From G963663495 sp963663495 (GTDB taxonomy: Bacteria > Bacteroidota > Rhodothermia > Rhodothermales > Bin80): DNA of 64,000 bases. Of this stretch, positions 36,177 through 45,058 are shown piece after piece. Made by a program: the position numbers and the translations under genes. Under the pieces are notes generated by a model, which saw only the letters and a list, made by a program, of their open reading frames with translations, was not told the DNA's origin and searched no databases. The stretch lies in assembly GCA_963663495.1 (NCBI GenBank), contig OY760427.1:3286001-3350000 (forward strand). The letters are read 5' to 3'. Position 1 is the first letter of the stretch, and each line of letters opens with the position of its first letter.

Positions 36177-36725
36177 CTATTGTTCGGCCTCAATTTGCAG
36201 GTAGTCGAGCTCCAGCGGTGTCTTGCGGCCAAAAATGGACACCATCACGCGCACCTTCATTTTATCCGGGTACACTTCGTCAACAAACCCGGTAAAGTTG
36301 TTGAACGGACCGTCCACCACCTTTACGGCATCACCGCTGACATACGGGATAGCGGGTTTTTCGCCCGACTCGCGGGCATCTTCCACTCTGCCTAGGATGC
36401 GGGCCACCTCATCTTGGCGGAGCGGCGTGGCCTGATCCTTGTCGCCTAGAAAACCGATTACAGATGGCAGCCCGGACACTACGTGCTGGAGTTCGTTGTC
36501 CATCACTGCCTCAATGAGGATATAGCCGGGGAAAAAGCGTTTTTCACGCGTGCGCTTCTTGCCGCTACGCATTTCAAACACCGTTTCGGTCGGGATCAGC
36601 ACCTCTGAGACTCTATCCGAAAGTCCCAAGCGGTCTATCTCGCGAGTAAGATACTGCTTGACCTTCTTCTCGTGTCCAGAGAAGGCTCTAAGCACGTACC
36701 AGCGGGTGTTGGGAGGTTTTGCCAT
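36177..36725 (-). CDS. nusG: Transcription termination/antitermination protein NusG
   Basis: The 182-aa product begins RWYVLRAFSGHEKKV. It has the NGN core with FFPGYILIE, and the C-terminal KOW motif region starts GDAVKVVDGPFNNFTGFV. It binds RNA polymerase and couples it to Rho or to ribosomal S10. It starts 7 bp after secE, in the normal secE-nusG-rplK order. Confidence 0.97.
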   Translation of the reverse strand: MAKPPNTRWYVLRAFSGHEKKVKQYLTREIDRLGLSDRVSEVLIPTETVFEMRSGKKRTREKRFFPGYILIEAVMDNELQHVVSGLPSVIGFLGDKDQATPLRQDEVARILGRVEDARESGEKPAIPYVSGDAVKVVDGPFNNFTGFVDEVYPDKMKVRVMVSIFGRKTPLELDYLQIEAEQ

Positions 36726-36732
36726 GTTCTTG

Positions 36733-36930
36733 TCAGCCGGGATAGATAATGTCCAGCACGAAACTGATCAGCCGGTCTGCCCCGAATATGAAGAGAGCCA
36801 AAGCGACACTTGCTACCAGCGTCACCACGGTGTTGCTCACCAACTCCTTGCGTTTCGGCCAAGTAACCTTGCGCATCTCCGTCATCACCTCTGACAGGTA
36901 ATTGCGGCCTTTGCTTACCAGACTTTTCAT
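36733..36930 (-). CDS. secE: Preprotein translocase subunit SecE
   Basis: The 65-aa single-TM form has an amphipathic helix with EMRKVTWPKRKEL (the SecE hallmark) followed by one hydrophobic segment (TVVTLVASVALALFIFGADR). Part of the SecYEG channel. Located between tRNA-Trp and nusG. Confidence 0.95.
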   Translation of the reverse strand: MKSLVSKGRNYLSEVMTEMRKVTWPKRKELVSNTVVTLVASVALALFIFGADRLISFVLDIIYPG

Positions 36931-36961
36931 GGCGCGCGCCGTTATGTGTTTGCAATTATGT

Positions 36962-37037
36962 TGGCACGGGCGGTAGGACTTGAACCCACAACCTGCGGTT
37001 TTGGAGACCGCCGCTCTGCCAATTGAGCTACGCCCGT
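36962..37037 (-). tRNA. trnW: tRNA-Trp (CCA)
   Basis: 76 nt including an encoded 3' CCA. Acceptor ACGGGCG/CGCCCGT pairs fully. The anticodon loop reads TCTCCAAAA, giving CCA, and the T-arm has GGGTTCAAGTCC. It sits between tuf and secE, the position of tRNA-Trp in many bacteria. Confidence 0.97.
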
Positions 37038-37093
37038 TCTTTGGCTATTACGCTTATGTTCCAGTTCTTATGTACCGGTGATTTGTAGCACTT

Positions 37094-38284
37094 TCAGTCC
37101 AGGATTCTTGCTACCACGCCGGCGCCCACCGTGCGTCCGCCTTCGCGTATGGCAAACTGCAATCCCTGCTCCATCGCCACCGGCTGTATCAACCGCACCT
37201 TGAACTGCGTGTTGTCTCCCGGCATCACCATCTCCACGTTCGCAGGCAACTCTATGTCCCCCGTCACATCCGTCGTCCGAAAATAAAACTGCGGCCGGTA
37301 CCCCTTGAAAAACGGCGTGTGACGACCTCCCTCCTCCTTGCTCAATACGTATACCTCACACTCAAATTCCCGGTGCGGCGTTATGGAACCCGGATGCACG
37401 ATCACCTGCCCACGCTCCACTCCGTCCTTCGGCACTCCGCGAAGCAACAACCCCACGTTATCTCCCGCCTGTCCCTCATCCAGTATCTTGCGAAACATCT
37501 CCACTCCCGTCACCGTCGTGCGCGACTCCTCTGGACGAATACCCACAATATCCACCTTCTCCCCCGTCTTCACTACACCACGCTCTATCCTGCCCGTCGC
37601 CACCGTCCCCCGACCCGTAATCGAAAACACATCCTCCACCGGCATCAAAAACGGCTTATCCTTGTCACGCTCCGGCGTCGGTATGTACGCATCCACCGCC
37701 TCCATCAACTGCACAATCTGCTCCACCCCTTCCTCCTCACCGTTCAACGCTCCCAATGCCGAACCCATCACCACCGGGACATCATCCCCCGGAAACTCAT
37801 ACTTGTCCAACAGCTCCCGTACCTCCATCTCCACCAACTCCAACAGCTCCTCATCATCCACCAGGTCCACCTTGTTCATGAATACCACGACGTACGGCAC
37901 ACCCACCTGACGCGCCAGCAAAATATGCTCCCGCGTCTGCGGCATCGGACCATCCGACGCATCCACCACCAGTATCGCACCGTCCATCTGCGCCGCACCC
38001 GTCACCATGTTCTTCACATAATCCGCGTGCCCGGGACAATCCACATGCGCATAATGACGCTCCCCAGTCTCGTACTCCACATGCGCCGTCGCTATCGTGA
38101 TACCACGCTCACGCTCCTCCGGCGCATTATCAATCGAATCAAACGAGCGCACCTCGGTCCCCCCGTACCGTTCGTGCAATACCTGCGTTATTGCCGCCGT
38201 GAGCGTCGTCTTACCATGATCCACATGACCGATCGTGCCCACGTTCACATGCGGCTTGTTACGCTCAAAATGCTGCTTTGCCAT
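37094..38284 (-). CDS. tuf: Elongation factor Tu
   Basis: The 396-aa product has G1 GHVDHGKTT, G2 RGITIATAHVEYE, G3 DCPGHADYVKNM, G4 NKVDLVDD and the SALGAL segment for G5. Domains II and III are complete, ending GAGVVARILD. It delivers aminoacyl-tRNA to the ribosome. Codon use is noticeably more biased (C-ending on the plus strand complement) than in neighbours, as expected for very high expression. Flanked by tRNA genes on both sides. Confidence 0.98.
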   Translation of the reverse strand: MAKQHFERNKPHVNVGTIGHVDHGKTTLTAAITQVLHERYGGTEVRSFDSIDNAPEERERGITIATAHVEYETGERHYAHVDCPGHADYVKNMVTGAAQMDGAILVVDASDGPMPQTREHILLARQVGVPYVVVFMNKVDLVDDEELLELVEMEVRELLDKYEFPGDDVPVVMGSALGALNGEEEGVEQIVQLMEAVDAYIPTPERDKDKPFLMPVEDVFSITGRGTVATGRIERGVVKTGEKVDIVGIRPEESRTTVTGVEMFRKILDEGQAGDNVGLLLRGVPKDGVERGQVIVHPGSITPHREFECEVYVLSKEEGGRHTPFFKGYRPQFYFRTTDVTGDIELPANVEMVMPGDNTQFKVRLIQPVAMEQGLQFAIREGGRTVGAGVVARILD

Positions 38285-38316
38285 CCCTTGCAGTCCTTTA
38301 CAAGTTGGTGGTTACG

Positions 38317-38389
<73 letters not shown>

Positions 38390-38425
38390 AGACGGGCTGG
38401 AGAAATCGCAGCACGCCGCGACACA

Positions 38426-38501
38426 TGGAGCGGGAGACGAGACTCGAACTCGCGACCCTCAGCTTGGAAGGCTGATGCTCTACCAACTGAGCTACTCCCG
38501 C
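38426..38501 (-). tRNA. trnG: tRNA-Gly (TCC)
   Basis: 76 nt with encoded CCA. Acceptor GCGGGAG/CTCCCGC. The anticodon loop CTTCCAA gives TCC. The T-arm has GAGTTCGAGTC. Confidence 0.96.
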
Positions 38502-38522
38502 ATGCATGGTATATGTGTCTTG

Positions 38523-38604
38523 TGGGCAGGGAAGGATTCGAACCTCCGAAGGCTTAGCCAGCAGATTTACAGTCTGCCCCCGTTGACCGCTTGGGTACCT
38601 GCCC
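38523..38604 (-). tRNA. trnY: tRNA-Tyr (GTA)
   Basis: 82 nt with a long class II variable arm. Acceptor GGGCAGG/CCTGCCC; anticodon loop ACTGTAAAT, giving GTA. CCA is not encoded. Confidence 0.95.
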
Positions 38605-38646
38605 ATCCAATTGGATACATTTGTTGCAATGCCAACGCCGCATGAG

Positions 38647-38719
38647 AGCTGGCGAAGGGACTCGAACCCCCAACCTGCTGATTACAAATCAGCTGCTCTA
38701 CCGGTTGAGCTACGCCAGC
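38647..38719 (-). tRNA. trnT: tRNA-Thr (TGT)
   Basis: 73 nt; acceptor GCTGGCG/CGCCAGC. The anticodon stem GCTGA/TCAGC encloses TTTGTAA, giving TGT. CCA is not encoded. First gene of the Thr-Tyr-Gly-Thr-tuf transcription unit, the same order as the tufB locus of enterobacteria. Confidence 0.95.
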
Positions 38720-38774
38720 ACAGTGATTCTTGAAAAATTTTAGCCTCAGATATTACGTGCATAACTTATCAATG

Positions 38775-39383
38775 TCAACTCTTTTGCAGCCGCATTCTGC
38801 GCCAAATTTGCACAACCACAAAGACAATCAGCACGCCTGACATGGCGATTCCATACTTTGACAGGTAGTCAGAGACTATTTCCCATTGATCTCCCACTAG
38901 GTATCCGGCCACAGTCAGCAGGATAGCCCAAGTCAGTGCGGCCGCGCATGCCAGCCCCGCAGTCAGCCCGCGGCGCATTCCCACCATACCGGCAGCAATT
39001 GCAATCACGGACCGGATACCACTGAACAGGCGATTCGCGGCTATCAATCCGTACCCCCAACGCTGCAACCACGCAACGGCCCGGGCAACATCCTCGGACG
39101 AGAAAACTCCCACCCGCTTACGCAATGAAACGCCTTGCCACCGCATTCCCAGCCAGTACACCGTCATAAACCCCACAGTGCCCGCCGCTGTGCTTAGGAC
39201 AACAACCAGAACGGGATCAATGATTTGCAATCCCGCCATGTACCCGGCTACCACCACGACCGCATCCCCCGGTACCGGCGGCAGCAGGTACTCCACGTAC
39301 GATATCGCCGCAATCACCAGGTAGACGGCTATAGGCGGCAGCTCCTCTACATGCGCGACCAGCCCGTCAAACAGTGATTCCAT
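38775..39383 (-). CDS. DedA-family membrane protein
   Basis: About 202 aa from ATG 39383, with GGAGGA 9 bp upstream. The early stretch has VEYLLPPVPGDAVVVVAGYMAG, the DedA/SNARE-associated (VTT) motif with its conserved acidic and Pro residues. Later come WGYGLIAANRLFSGIRSVIAIAAG and several membrane helices. DedA proteins act in membrane lipid (undecaprenyl- or phospholipid) flipping and proton-linked homeostasis. It starts 2 bp after ispF ends, so it is probably co-transcribed with queA-ispD-ispF. Confidence 0.87.
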   Translation of the reverse strand: MESLFDGLVAHVEELPPIAVYLVIAAISYVEYLLPPVPGDAVVVVAGYMAGLQIIDPVLVVVLSTAAGTVGFMTVYWLGMRWQGVSLRKRVGVFSSEDVARAVAWLQRWGYGLIAANRLFSGIRSVIAIAAGMVGMRRGLTAGLACAAALTWAILLTVAGYLVGDQWEIVSDYLSKYGIAMSGVLIVFVVVQIWRRMRLQKS

Positions 39384-39385
39384 TG

Positions 39386-39859
39386 TTAGGAATCCTCCAG
39401 CAGGCACACGGCCCATGCCGCCACACCTTGCCGCCTTCCCACAAAACCCATTCGTTCGGATGTCGTGGCTTTGACAGATACACTGCCTTCAGATACGTTC
39501 AGCAGATGCGCGATACAGTCCTTCATGGCCGCAACATGGGGGCGTAGGCGAGGCTGCTCTATGGCCACCGTGGCATCAATATTCACTACGCGGAACCCCT
39601 TGCACTCTACCCGCTCCACCACAGCGGACAGGAGCTCCCGGCTATCCGCATCCTTATAGGTCGGATCCGTATCCGGAAAATGCGTACCGATATCACCCAT
39701 GGCCGCCGCGCCGAGGAGGGCATCGCAGATGGCATGCAACAGCACGTCAGCGTCCGAATGTCCCCTAAGCCCTGCGTCCGCCGGAATCCGTATACCGCCT
39801 AGGATGAGCGGCCGGCCACGCTCAAACGGGTGGACATCGTATCCGAGTCCTATGCGCAT
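39386..39859 (-). CDS. ispF: 2-C-methyl-D-erythritol 2,4-cyclodiphosphate synthase
   Basis: 157 aa from ATG 39859. GYDVHPFERG (zinc-binding Asp and His), GLRGHSDADVLLHAICDALLGA, GDIGTHFPD and KATTSERMGFVGR are all family signatures. MEP-pathway step forming the cyclodiphosphate. Overlaps ispD by 10 bp. Confidence 0.96.
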   Translation of the reverse strand: MRIGLGYDVHPFERGRPLILGGIRIPADAGLRGHSDADVLLHAICDALLGAAAMGDIGTHFPDTDPTYKDADSRELLSAVVERVECKGFRVVNIDATVAIEQPRLRPHVAAMKDCIAHLLNVSEGSVSVKATTSERMGFVGRRQGVAAWAVCLLEDS

Positions 39860-40521
39860 GCCCGATCCCGCCAGTACGGCCACAACTGGTGCGCCAGAAC
39901 AAAATCTTCCGGGCATGTAAGCTTGAAATTCAATGCGCTTCCCTCAACATAGCGCACCTTTTTTCCCGTCCGAATGACTGTTTCAACTTCGTCCGTATCG
40001 TCTGCTTCCTGTGCCAGGGCATGCTCAAGTATGCTGCGCCGGAAGCCTTGTGGTGTCTGCATCCGAAACAGATGTTTCCGATCAACAGTCTTGCGGAACT
40101 GTCCTCCTTCCGCGTATCGCATCGAATCGGCAACCGGTATGGCCGCCGCTGCTGCACCATAGCGTGACGACAGATCTATCACCTGTGATATAATGCGTCC
40201 TTCAATGAAGGGGCGAACGGCATCGTGCACAAGAATGATGGAAGCGTCGGTAGCGGCAAGAGCCGCATGCACGGAGGCGCGCCGCGTAGTCCCTCCGGTG
40301 ACAGTAGCGGCCACCTTGCTAAGCCCGAAGCCGGCAAGAACAGTGGTGTCTCCCGCCGGCAAAGCAACACACAACTGATCTACTGCATCGTGATTTTGAA
40401 AGGCGCGCAGGGTCTGTACAACGACCGGTGCTTCCCCGAGCAAGCGAAACTGTTTGGGTGCCCCCCCGACGCGGTTCCCGGAACCCGCCGCCAGAACAAG
40501 TACCGCTACTTGCCCCGGCAT
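39850..40521 (-). CDS. ispD: 2-C-methyl-D-erythritol 4-phosphate cytidylyltransferase
   Basis: The 223-aa product has an N-terminal nucleotide-binding loop VLVLAAGSGNRVGGAPKQF, then VHDAVRPF (substrate-binding Asp and Arg) and MQTPQGFRR near 155. It makes CDP-ME in the MEP isoprenoid pathway. It lies 3 bp after queA and overlaps ispF, so both enzymes are made from one mRNA. Confidence 0.95.
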   Translation of the reverse strand: MPGQVAVLVLAAGSGNRVGGAPKQFRLLGEAPVVVQTLRAFQNHDAVDQLCVALPAGDTTVLAGFGLSKVAATVTGGTTRRASVHAALAATDASIILVHDAVRPFIEGRIISQVIDLSSRYGAAAAAIPVADSMRYAEGGQFRKTVDRKHLFRMQTPQGFRRSILEHALAQEADDTDEVETVIRTGKKVRYVEGSALNFKLTCPEDFVLAHQLWPYWRDRACA

Positions 40522-40524
40522 CCG

Positions 40525-41571
40525 TCAGACGATGAACATTGCATCGCCGAAAGAAAAGAGCCGATACCCATCCTTTATCGCTTTATTGTATGCCTCGCGC
40601 GCGAATTCGTACCCTGCAAATGCCGCCACCATGATCAGTAACGTGCTCTGGGGCATATGAAAGTTCGTAATAAGTCGCTGCGTAATTCTGAAGTCGTATG
40701 GCGGGTAGATAAACTTGTCCGTCCAGCCGCGTCGTCTCTTCAGCTTATTGCTTACACTAAGGCTGGTTTCGATAGCTCGCACCACGGTAGATCCCAGCGC
40801 TGTCACGGTGCGGTGCGGATCCGTAAGCACCGCATTCACCGCGTCCGCAGTGGCTGCGGGGATGGCGTAGTTCTCCGAATCCATCCTGTGCTTGGTAAGG
40901 TCTTCCACATCCACCGGCCGAAAGGTACCGAGCCCGACATGAAGTGTTATCGGCGCCATATGAACGCCTTTCTTGAGCAGTACATCGCGTAATTCCGGAG
41001 TGAAATGCAATCCGGCCGTTGGTGCGGCTACCGCCCCGCGATGTCGGGCGAAGATAGTCTGGTACCGGTCGCGGTCCTCCGGTTCTACCATCCGCTTGAT
41101 ATATGGAGGAAGCGGGGTCTCGCCAATTTCGTCAATCTTGGCGTAAAGATCCTCGTTGGTGCCTCCAAAAACAAACCGGATCGTACGACCGCGCGATGTG
41201 GTGTTATCAATGACCTCAGCTATCAGCCCTTGATCAAAGAACAACCGGTTACCTATCCGGATCTTGCGAGCCGGGTCCACAATCACATCCCAAAGCCTGC
41301 TCTCCGCATTCAGCTCCCGAAGAAGAAAAACTTCAATTTTTGCACCGGTCTTTTCCTTTGTGCCCTTCAGGCGGGCAGGATACACCTTGGTGTTGTTGTA
41401 GACCAGCACATCGCCATCCCCAAAGTAATCCGCAATGTCACGGAAACGGCGATCCTCAATAGTCTGGTCTGCACGGTTTAGCACCATCATCCGGGCAGAA
41501 TCCCTTGGTTTAGCCGGATACTTAGCTATCAGCTTCCGCGGGAACTCGAACTTAAACTCTGATAGCTTCAC
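40525..41571 (-). CDS. queA: S-adenosylmethionine:tRNA ribosyltransferase-isomerase
   Basis: The 348-aa product has FPRKLIAKYPAKPRDSARMMVL at the start, VYNNTKVYPARL, HRGAVAAPTAGLHFTPELRD and HVGLGTFRPV, all QueA signatures. It transfers the ribosyl part of SAM to 7-aminomethyl-7-deazaguanine in tRNA, making epoxyqueuosine. First gene of the queA-ispD-ispF-dedA run. The 293 bp upstream (41572-41864) hold no gene I can support. Confidence 0.96.
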   Translation of the reverse strand: MKLSEFKFEFPRKLIAKYPAKPRDSARMMVLNRADQTIEDRRFRDIADYFGDGDVLVYNNTKVYPARLKGTKEKTGAKIEVFLLRELNAESRLWDVIVDPARKIRIGNRLFFDQGLIAEVIDNTTSRGRTIRFVFGGTNEDLYAKIDEIGETPLPPYIKRMVEPEDRDRYQTIFARHRGAVAAPTAGLHFTPELRDVLLKKGVHMAPITLHVGLGTFRPVDVEDLTKHRMDSENYAIPAATADAVNAVLTDPHRTVTALGSTVVRAIETSLSVSNKLKRRRGWTDKFIYPPYDFRITQRLITNFHMPQSTLLIMVAAFAGYEFAREAYNKAIKDGYRLFSFGDAMFIV

Positions 41572-41864
41572 GCTGGCCGCGTTATCGCTTGCAGATGCAA
41601 TTCTCCGGTCCTACAAATCATAAGCAGAATCCTCCGGTATCGGCGCATGCTGTTACCTATATAGAGAGGTTTTGTTCACCGGTACAGGAGAGGCAGCGGC
41701 TTGGAATGAAAATCTGTCTCCCATTTGTAAGCATGGGGCGGCGCCAGCATCTCCGCTTCCCTGTACAATCCTCCCACAAACGTTATGCTTGCCTGTGAAC
41801 TAACCGATAATCATAGTTAAGGGATAATTCTTAATTGATCGGCACTGGCAAGCGGAATCCCCAG

Positions 41865-43625
41865 TCATGATCCCACTGACGGATCAAACACAATCCCCAG
41901 GAGGGTCCCAGAGGCTTCTCCATCGGTTAGTCTGCACCGAATGTGCTCGTCAAAGGCAAATCCTTCGCGGAAGTCATCGTAAGGGACCATGTCCGAGTTC
42001 AGTGCGCAGATATATTGGGTACCCGTACCCGCAGCAACCGCGCTTGCCCGCTCTAGCGCGGCCGCCCGTTGCCGCGAATCGACGCCATCATACATCTCGC
42101 TGTCGTGAACCAGGAAGTTGATGCCTAAGTCACGACTAACACAGAATTCGAGAACAGCCAAGTCAAAACAGAATATCTTCATCTTACCAATCCCCTCGCT
42201 CCTGCTCTTGCTGATCTCAATGTTGAACTTGAATCCCGAGTTGGTGGTGTTGATCACCAAGTGGCCGGGAGCTCTGTACAGCGCCTGAGAGTTGAGATTG
42301 AATAGTCGGACGGGGATATTCCAAGTGTCGCGGCGCTCCTCGTGATCGCGGGCAGCTAGATCCGTAAGGTCGGCCTTGTCCCGTGTGATCCGGCGTTTAT
42401 CGGATTCCATCTGGCGCCGATGCTCTATCTGCCTCTTCACATGTTCCAGATCTTCCCACCTTGCACCATGGCGCTCACGCAGCCTGACCATTTCCGTCAG
42501 CGCTCCGTGTTCACTTAGTATCTGTAGGAGTTCGGCCCGCTCTTCCGTTAGTTCCCTGATCTTGCCACGCGTGTCCCTCATGGAGCGTTCGAGGCGGTCA
42601 ATATCATTCTCCAGGAACTGTCGACGATCCTTCACAATCAGACTGTAAAATTCCTGTGCCTCTGCAAGCGATCTCCGTACGGTTTCAGAAAAAACCACCC
42701 CCATTTGCTCGTACACCTGTTCGACGGACTCCCCCGAAGGAGACTCTTCCGACTGAATGGCCTGCTTATAGAGCTTGAGTCGTCGGGCTGCGAGGATGCG
42801 TGCGTTCGTGGCAGCGTGAATCTCCTCGGTGAGTCGATCGGCCTCTTGCTGGATTGAGTCGTATTCGGAATGAACTTTGAAGTCGGCGAGGATTCGCGAG
42901 CTCTCCTCAATCTCTTGTATCAACGTGACGCGCTTGGCCTCAAGCTCTCCGACGCTGCGATTGAAAAAGGGCGCCTCACCTTGCTTTTCAAGCTTGCGGC
43001 GGCCCTTCAGATACGTGTCCCTATCTTTGATCTGTTGCCATTGCGCTGCATGGTTCCACTCCAACCCAAGCAGCAACGCCAAATGAAGCTGTACACTCCA
43101 TGACGGTTGCTTAGGGAAGTAGGAAAAGGGGTCACCAAACGCGTGGTGGCCCCGACGAACGAAGTAGGAAATGAGGCTTCGGAACGACGGATTGTATTTC
43201 GGAGCCACGGGTGTCGGCAGCGAGAACAGGACCTTCCCGAGAAACGCTGTCCACTGCTTCTGAGTGAATGAGCGCTCGCCCATCAAATCTACGTTTGGAA
43301 GGTCCGGGCATTCTCCTTCCAGTCCAGCAACCGTCAGCGTCTTGGGCGTTTCGAGTGCTCTGGTGACGGTGATCCGATTGCCGCCAAGAGACATCTCCAT
43401 GGTGAACACCCATTCCTTAAGGGCCGGGACTGCTAGCCCGCGGCCGCGTCGAACGTTTGCACCCAAGCAGAAGTGTATTATCTCAATCAGGGTGGACTTG
43501 CCGAGTCCATTGCGCGTGTCCTTTCTGGACGAGCCACCGGCACGCTCGGCCAGAATCACATTCAGTCCGGGAGTGAGCCTGACTGGGCGGAACGAGACCT
43601 TATTGGCGCTGATCTCGTGGATCAT
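41865..43625 (-). CDS. ABC-3C system SMC-like ATPase (DUF2326)
   Basis: The 586-aa product's N-terminal ABC lobe has TPGLNVILAER, then a long-loop Walker A (RNGLGKSTLIEIIHFCLG, about residues 38-56), typical of DUF2326 ATPases. A central coiled coil runs about 215-420 (EIEESSRILADFK, ERSMRDTRGKIRELTEE). The C-terminal lobe ends with LGINFLVHDSEMYDGVDSRQ, the DUF2326 Walker B/D-loop region. SMC/RecN-like conflict-system ATPases of this type are known from the ABC three-component (ABC-3C) class predicted by comparative genomics. It is last of three overlapping genes; its ATG overlaps the end of the middle component. Confidence 0.88.
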   Translation of the reverse strand: MIHEISANKVSFRPVRLTPGLNVILAERAGGSSRKDTRNGLGKSTLIEIIHFCLGANVRRGRGLAVPALKEWVFTMEMSLGGNRITVTRALETPKTLTVAGLEGECPDLPNVDLMGERSFTQKQWTAFLGKVLFSLPTPVAPKYNPSFRSLISYFVRRGHHAFGDPFSYFPKQPSWSVQLHLALLLGLEWNHAAQWQQIKDRDTYLKGRRKLEKQGEAPFFNRSVGELEAKRVTLIQEIEESSRILADFKVHSEYDSIQQEADRLTEEIHAATNARILAARRLKLYKQAIQSEESPSGESVEQVYEQMGVVFSETVRRSLAEAQEFYSLIVKDRRQFLENDIDRLERSMRDTRGKIRELTEERAELLQILSEHGALTEMVRLRERHGARWEDLEHVKRQIEHRRQMESDKRRITRDKADLTDLAARDHEERRDTWNIPVRLFNLNSQALYRAPGHLVINTTNSGFKFNIEISKSRSEGIGKMKIFCFDLAVLEFCVSRDLGINFLVHDSEMYDGVDSRQRAAALERASAVAAGTGTQYICALNSDMVPYDDFREGFAFDEHIRCRLTDGEASGTLLGIVFDPSVGS

Positions 43626-43849
43626 GTTGCGTCCCTTACAATTAGCCCGCCCTCGAACCGCACAACCCGCAGCGAGTAAAGCATTGTAAGGGCGAGGACG
43701 AACCGCTCGAATGTCCCTACTGCCTTGGCCTCACGTACAGCTTCCCACAGGCCTGTCACGGTGCGCGCCTGTGAGAGTTCAGAGAATATCTCGGCCCCGG
43801 CCCCGAGCAGGGTTTGCTCTGCGGGAATGTGTTTGGTTGGGTGGATCAT
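43622..43849 (-). CDS. ABC-3C middle component (MC6-like)
   Basis: The 75-aa product begins MIHPTKHIPAEQTLLGAGAEI, followed by TVTGLWEAVRE, FVLALTMLYSLRVV and GGLIVRD. This is the small winged-helix-like middle component that links the effector to the ATPase in ABC-3C systems; the PTKHI start is typical of the MC6 type. It overlaps the genes on both sides by 4 bp each (ATGA-type), so the three are translationally coupled. Confidence 0.83.
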   Translation of the reverse strand: MIHPTKHIPAEQTLLGAGAEIFSELSQARTVTGLWEAVREAKAVGTFERFVLALTMLYSLRVVRFEGGLIVRDAT

Positions 43850-44613
43850 CGCTCAAATACCTCGCAGGTCTCGAATAGATAGACCAATACCGTTTGAGCG
43901 GCGTACTGGGTCTTGAGTTCTGAGATTCCGCGCCGAGCGAACATGCACATAGAATTGAAGAGATCTTCGCCGGAAGACGTGGCGTCCTTGCGAAGCTGGT
44001 AGTAGTGTTCTGGGAAGCCAGAGATTAGACGGTCTGGAAATGTGGAATCGTCTTGGCTCAAGGACTGAATGAACGAACGCACTTGGGGAGTTGCCGTTAG
44101 ATGGATTCTGATGAGATTCTGCGAGGACACCGATAGGCCGTGCTTCTGGATCTTGTCCCTGATGGGTATTCGAGAGAAATCCTGACCCGGCGGAGGAGGA
44201 GACACCTTGGTAACCCATTGTGTGCACTTTTCAAGTTCGCGAAAGCTAATGGAGGTCATCGCCTCTTCCACGACTGCCGCAACCTTGCTTTCGTGGTCCG
44301 CCTTGATCGCGAGAAGTCGTTCCACGGAGTATTCTCGCTCCCCGTGTGGATACGCGTCAATCTTAGCATGACAATTTCGGCAAACGTACAGAAGATTGGT
44401 TAGCGAATTCCGCTGCTCTGTTGTCATCGTCGGATCAAAACGAGCCGACGGGCGGCCCCGAGCCCCTCCCCCGTGTTCTCCGGCGATATGTGCGGCTTCA
44501 CCCACCGAGACGACGCCATCGCCCTGTGCCAATAGCTGGTGGCAGGAGGGCATCGCGCATCGGTTACCGCTGCGTAAAGCCAAACAAACCCGCGTCGGGT
44601 AGGAGACGCTCAT
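43846..44613 (-). CDS. ABC-3C HNH nuclease effector with C-terminal targeting domain
   Basis: 255 aa from ATG 44613 (MSVSYPTRVCLALRSGNRC); a longer upstream frame is not homologous. The N-terminal HNH nuclease has CAMPSC, then GEAAHIAGE (catalytic His), then NLLYVCRNCHAKID and the trailing YSVERLLAIKADHE (residues about 10-105). The C-terminal ~140 aa (about RIPIRDKIQKHG to FETCEVFER) fits an ABC-3C C-terminal domain. Inferred role: the ATPase senses invading or damaged DNA and licenses the HNH domain to cut it. First gene of the operon. Confidence 0.83.
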   Translation of the reverse strand: MSVSYPTRVCLALRSGNRCAMPSCHQLLAQGDGVVSVGEAAHIAGEHGGGARGRPSARFDPTMTTEQRNSLTNLLYVCRNCHAKIDAYPHGEREYSVERLLAIKADHESKVAAVVEEAMTSISFRELEKCTQWVTKVSPPPPGQDFSRIPIRDKIQKHGLSVSSQNLIRIHLTATPQVRSFIQSLSQDDSTFPDRLISGFPEHYYQLRKDATSSGEDLFNSMCMFARRGISELKTQYAAQTVLVYLFETCEVFER

Positions 44614-45058
44614 CGGGCAGTGCAGCATTGCCGACGATATATAGGATCCTGGATCCCATTCAGAGCATCGGCGAGTTGGCTGGAACTCCAGACGAGTCGG
44701 GAATGGACAGCCGCCATCGCCCGACATCCGCTGGCCCATAAGGCTCGGATACGCGTGGATTTCGGCATGGACGAATCTAGAGGGGTAGGGAATCGCTCAT
44801 CTCAAGGCTACCTCCTGTCGGGCCATGGTCAAGTATAATCACCTTTCCGTCACCCCGTTTGGTCACGCAGGGTGACGGAAAGGCCTTCGCAAGATACACA
44901 CATAGTCCACCATATGCCACAAGCTCACCCCCGCGCATTTGGAAGGCTCCCGCCGTCGAATGAAGACGCAGAACCGAGCGCAGGGAACACCGCGATCCAA
45001 CCAGGAGATTTCTAGCTCCCTGAAGCCTCGTCGCGTCGAGCAGGTGAATGCCCAAGTT
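44614..45058. other. Intergenic region upstream of the ABC-3C operon
   Basis: 445 bp without a supportable gene. It contains the strong inverted repeat at 44842-44883 and presumably the operon's promoter, which I cannot point to with confidence. Confidence 0.4.
44842..44883. repeat. Perfect 14-bp inverted repeat
   Basis: CCTTTCCGTCACCC, a 14-nt spacer, then GGGTGACGGAAAGG. It lies 229 bp upstream of the HNH gene start. It is too long for a chance palindrome and lacks a T-run on either side. It could be an operator for the conflict system, a terminator for the gene to its right, or an island-edge repeat. Confidence 0.65.

Noticed and set aside
44842..44883. Intrinsic terminator call for the 14-bp palindrome
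   Set aside because: No T-run follows on either strand, so it is listed as an inverted repeat only.
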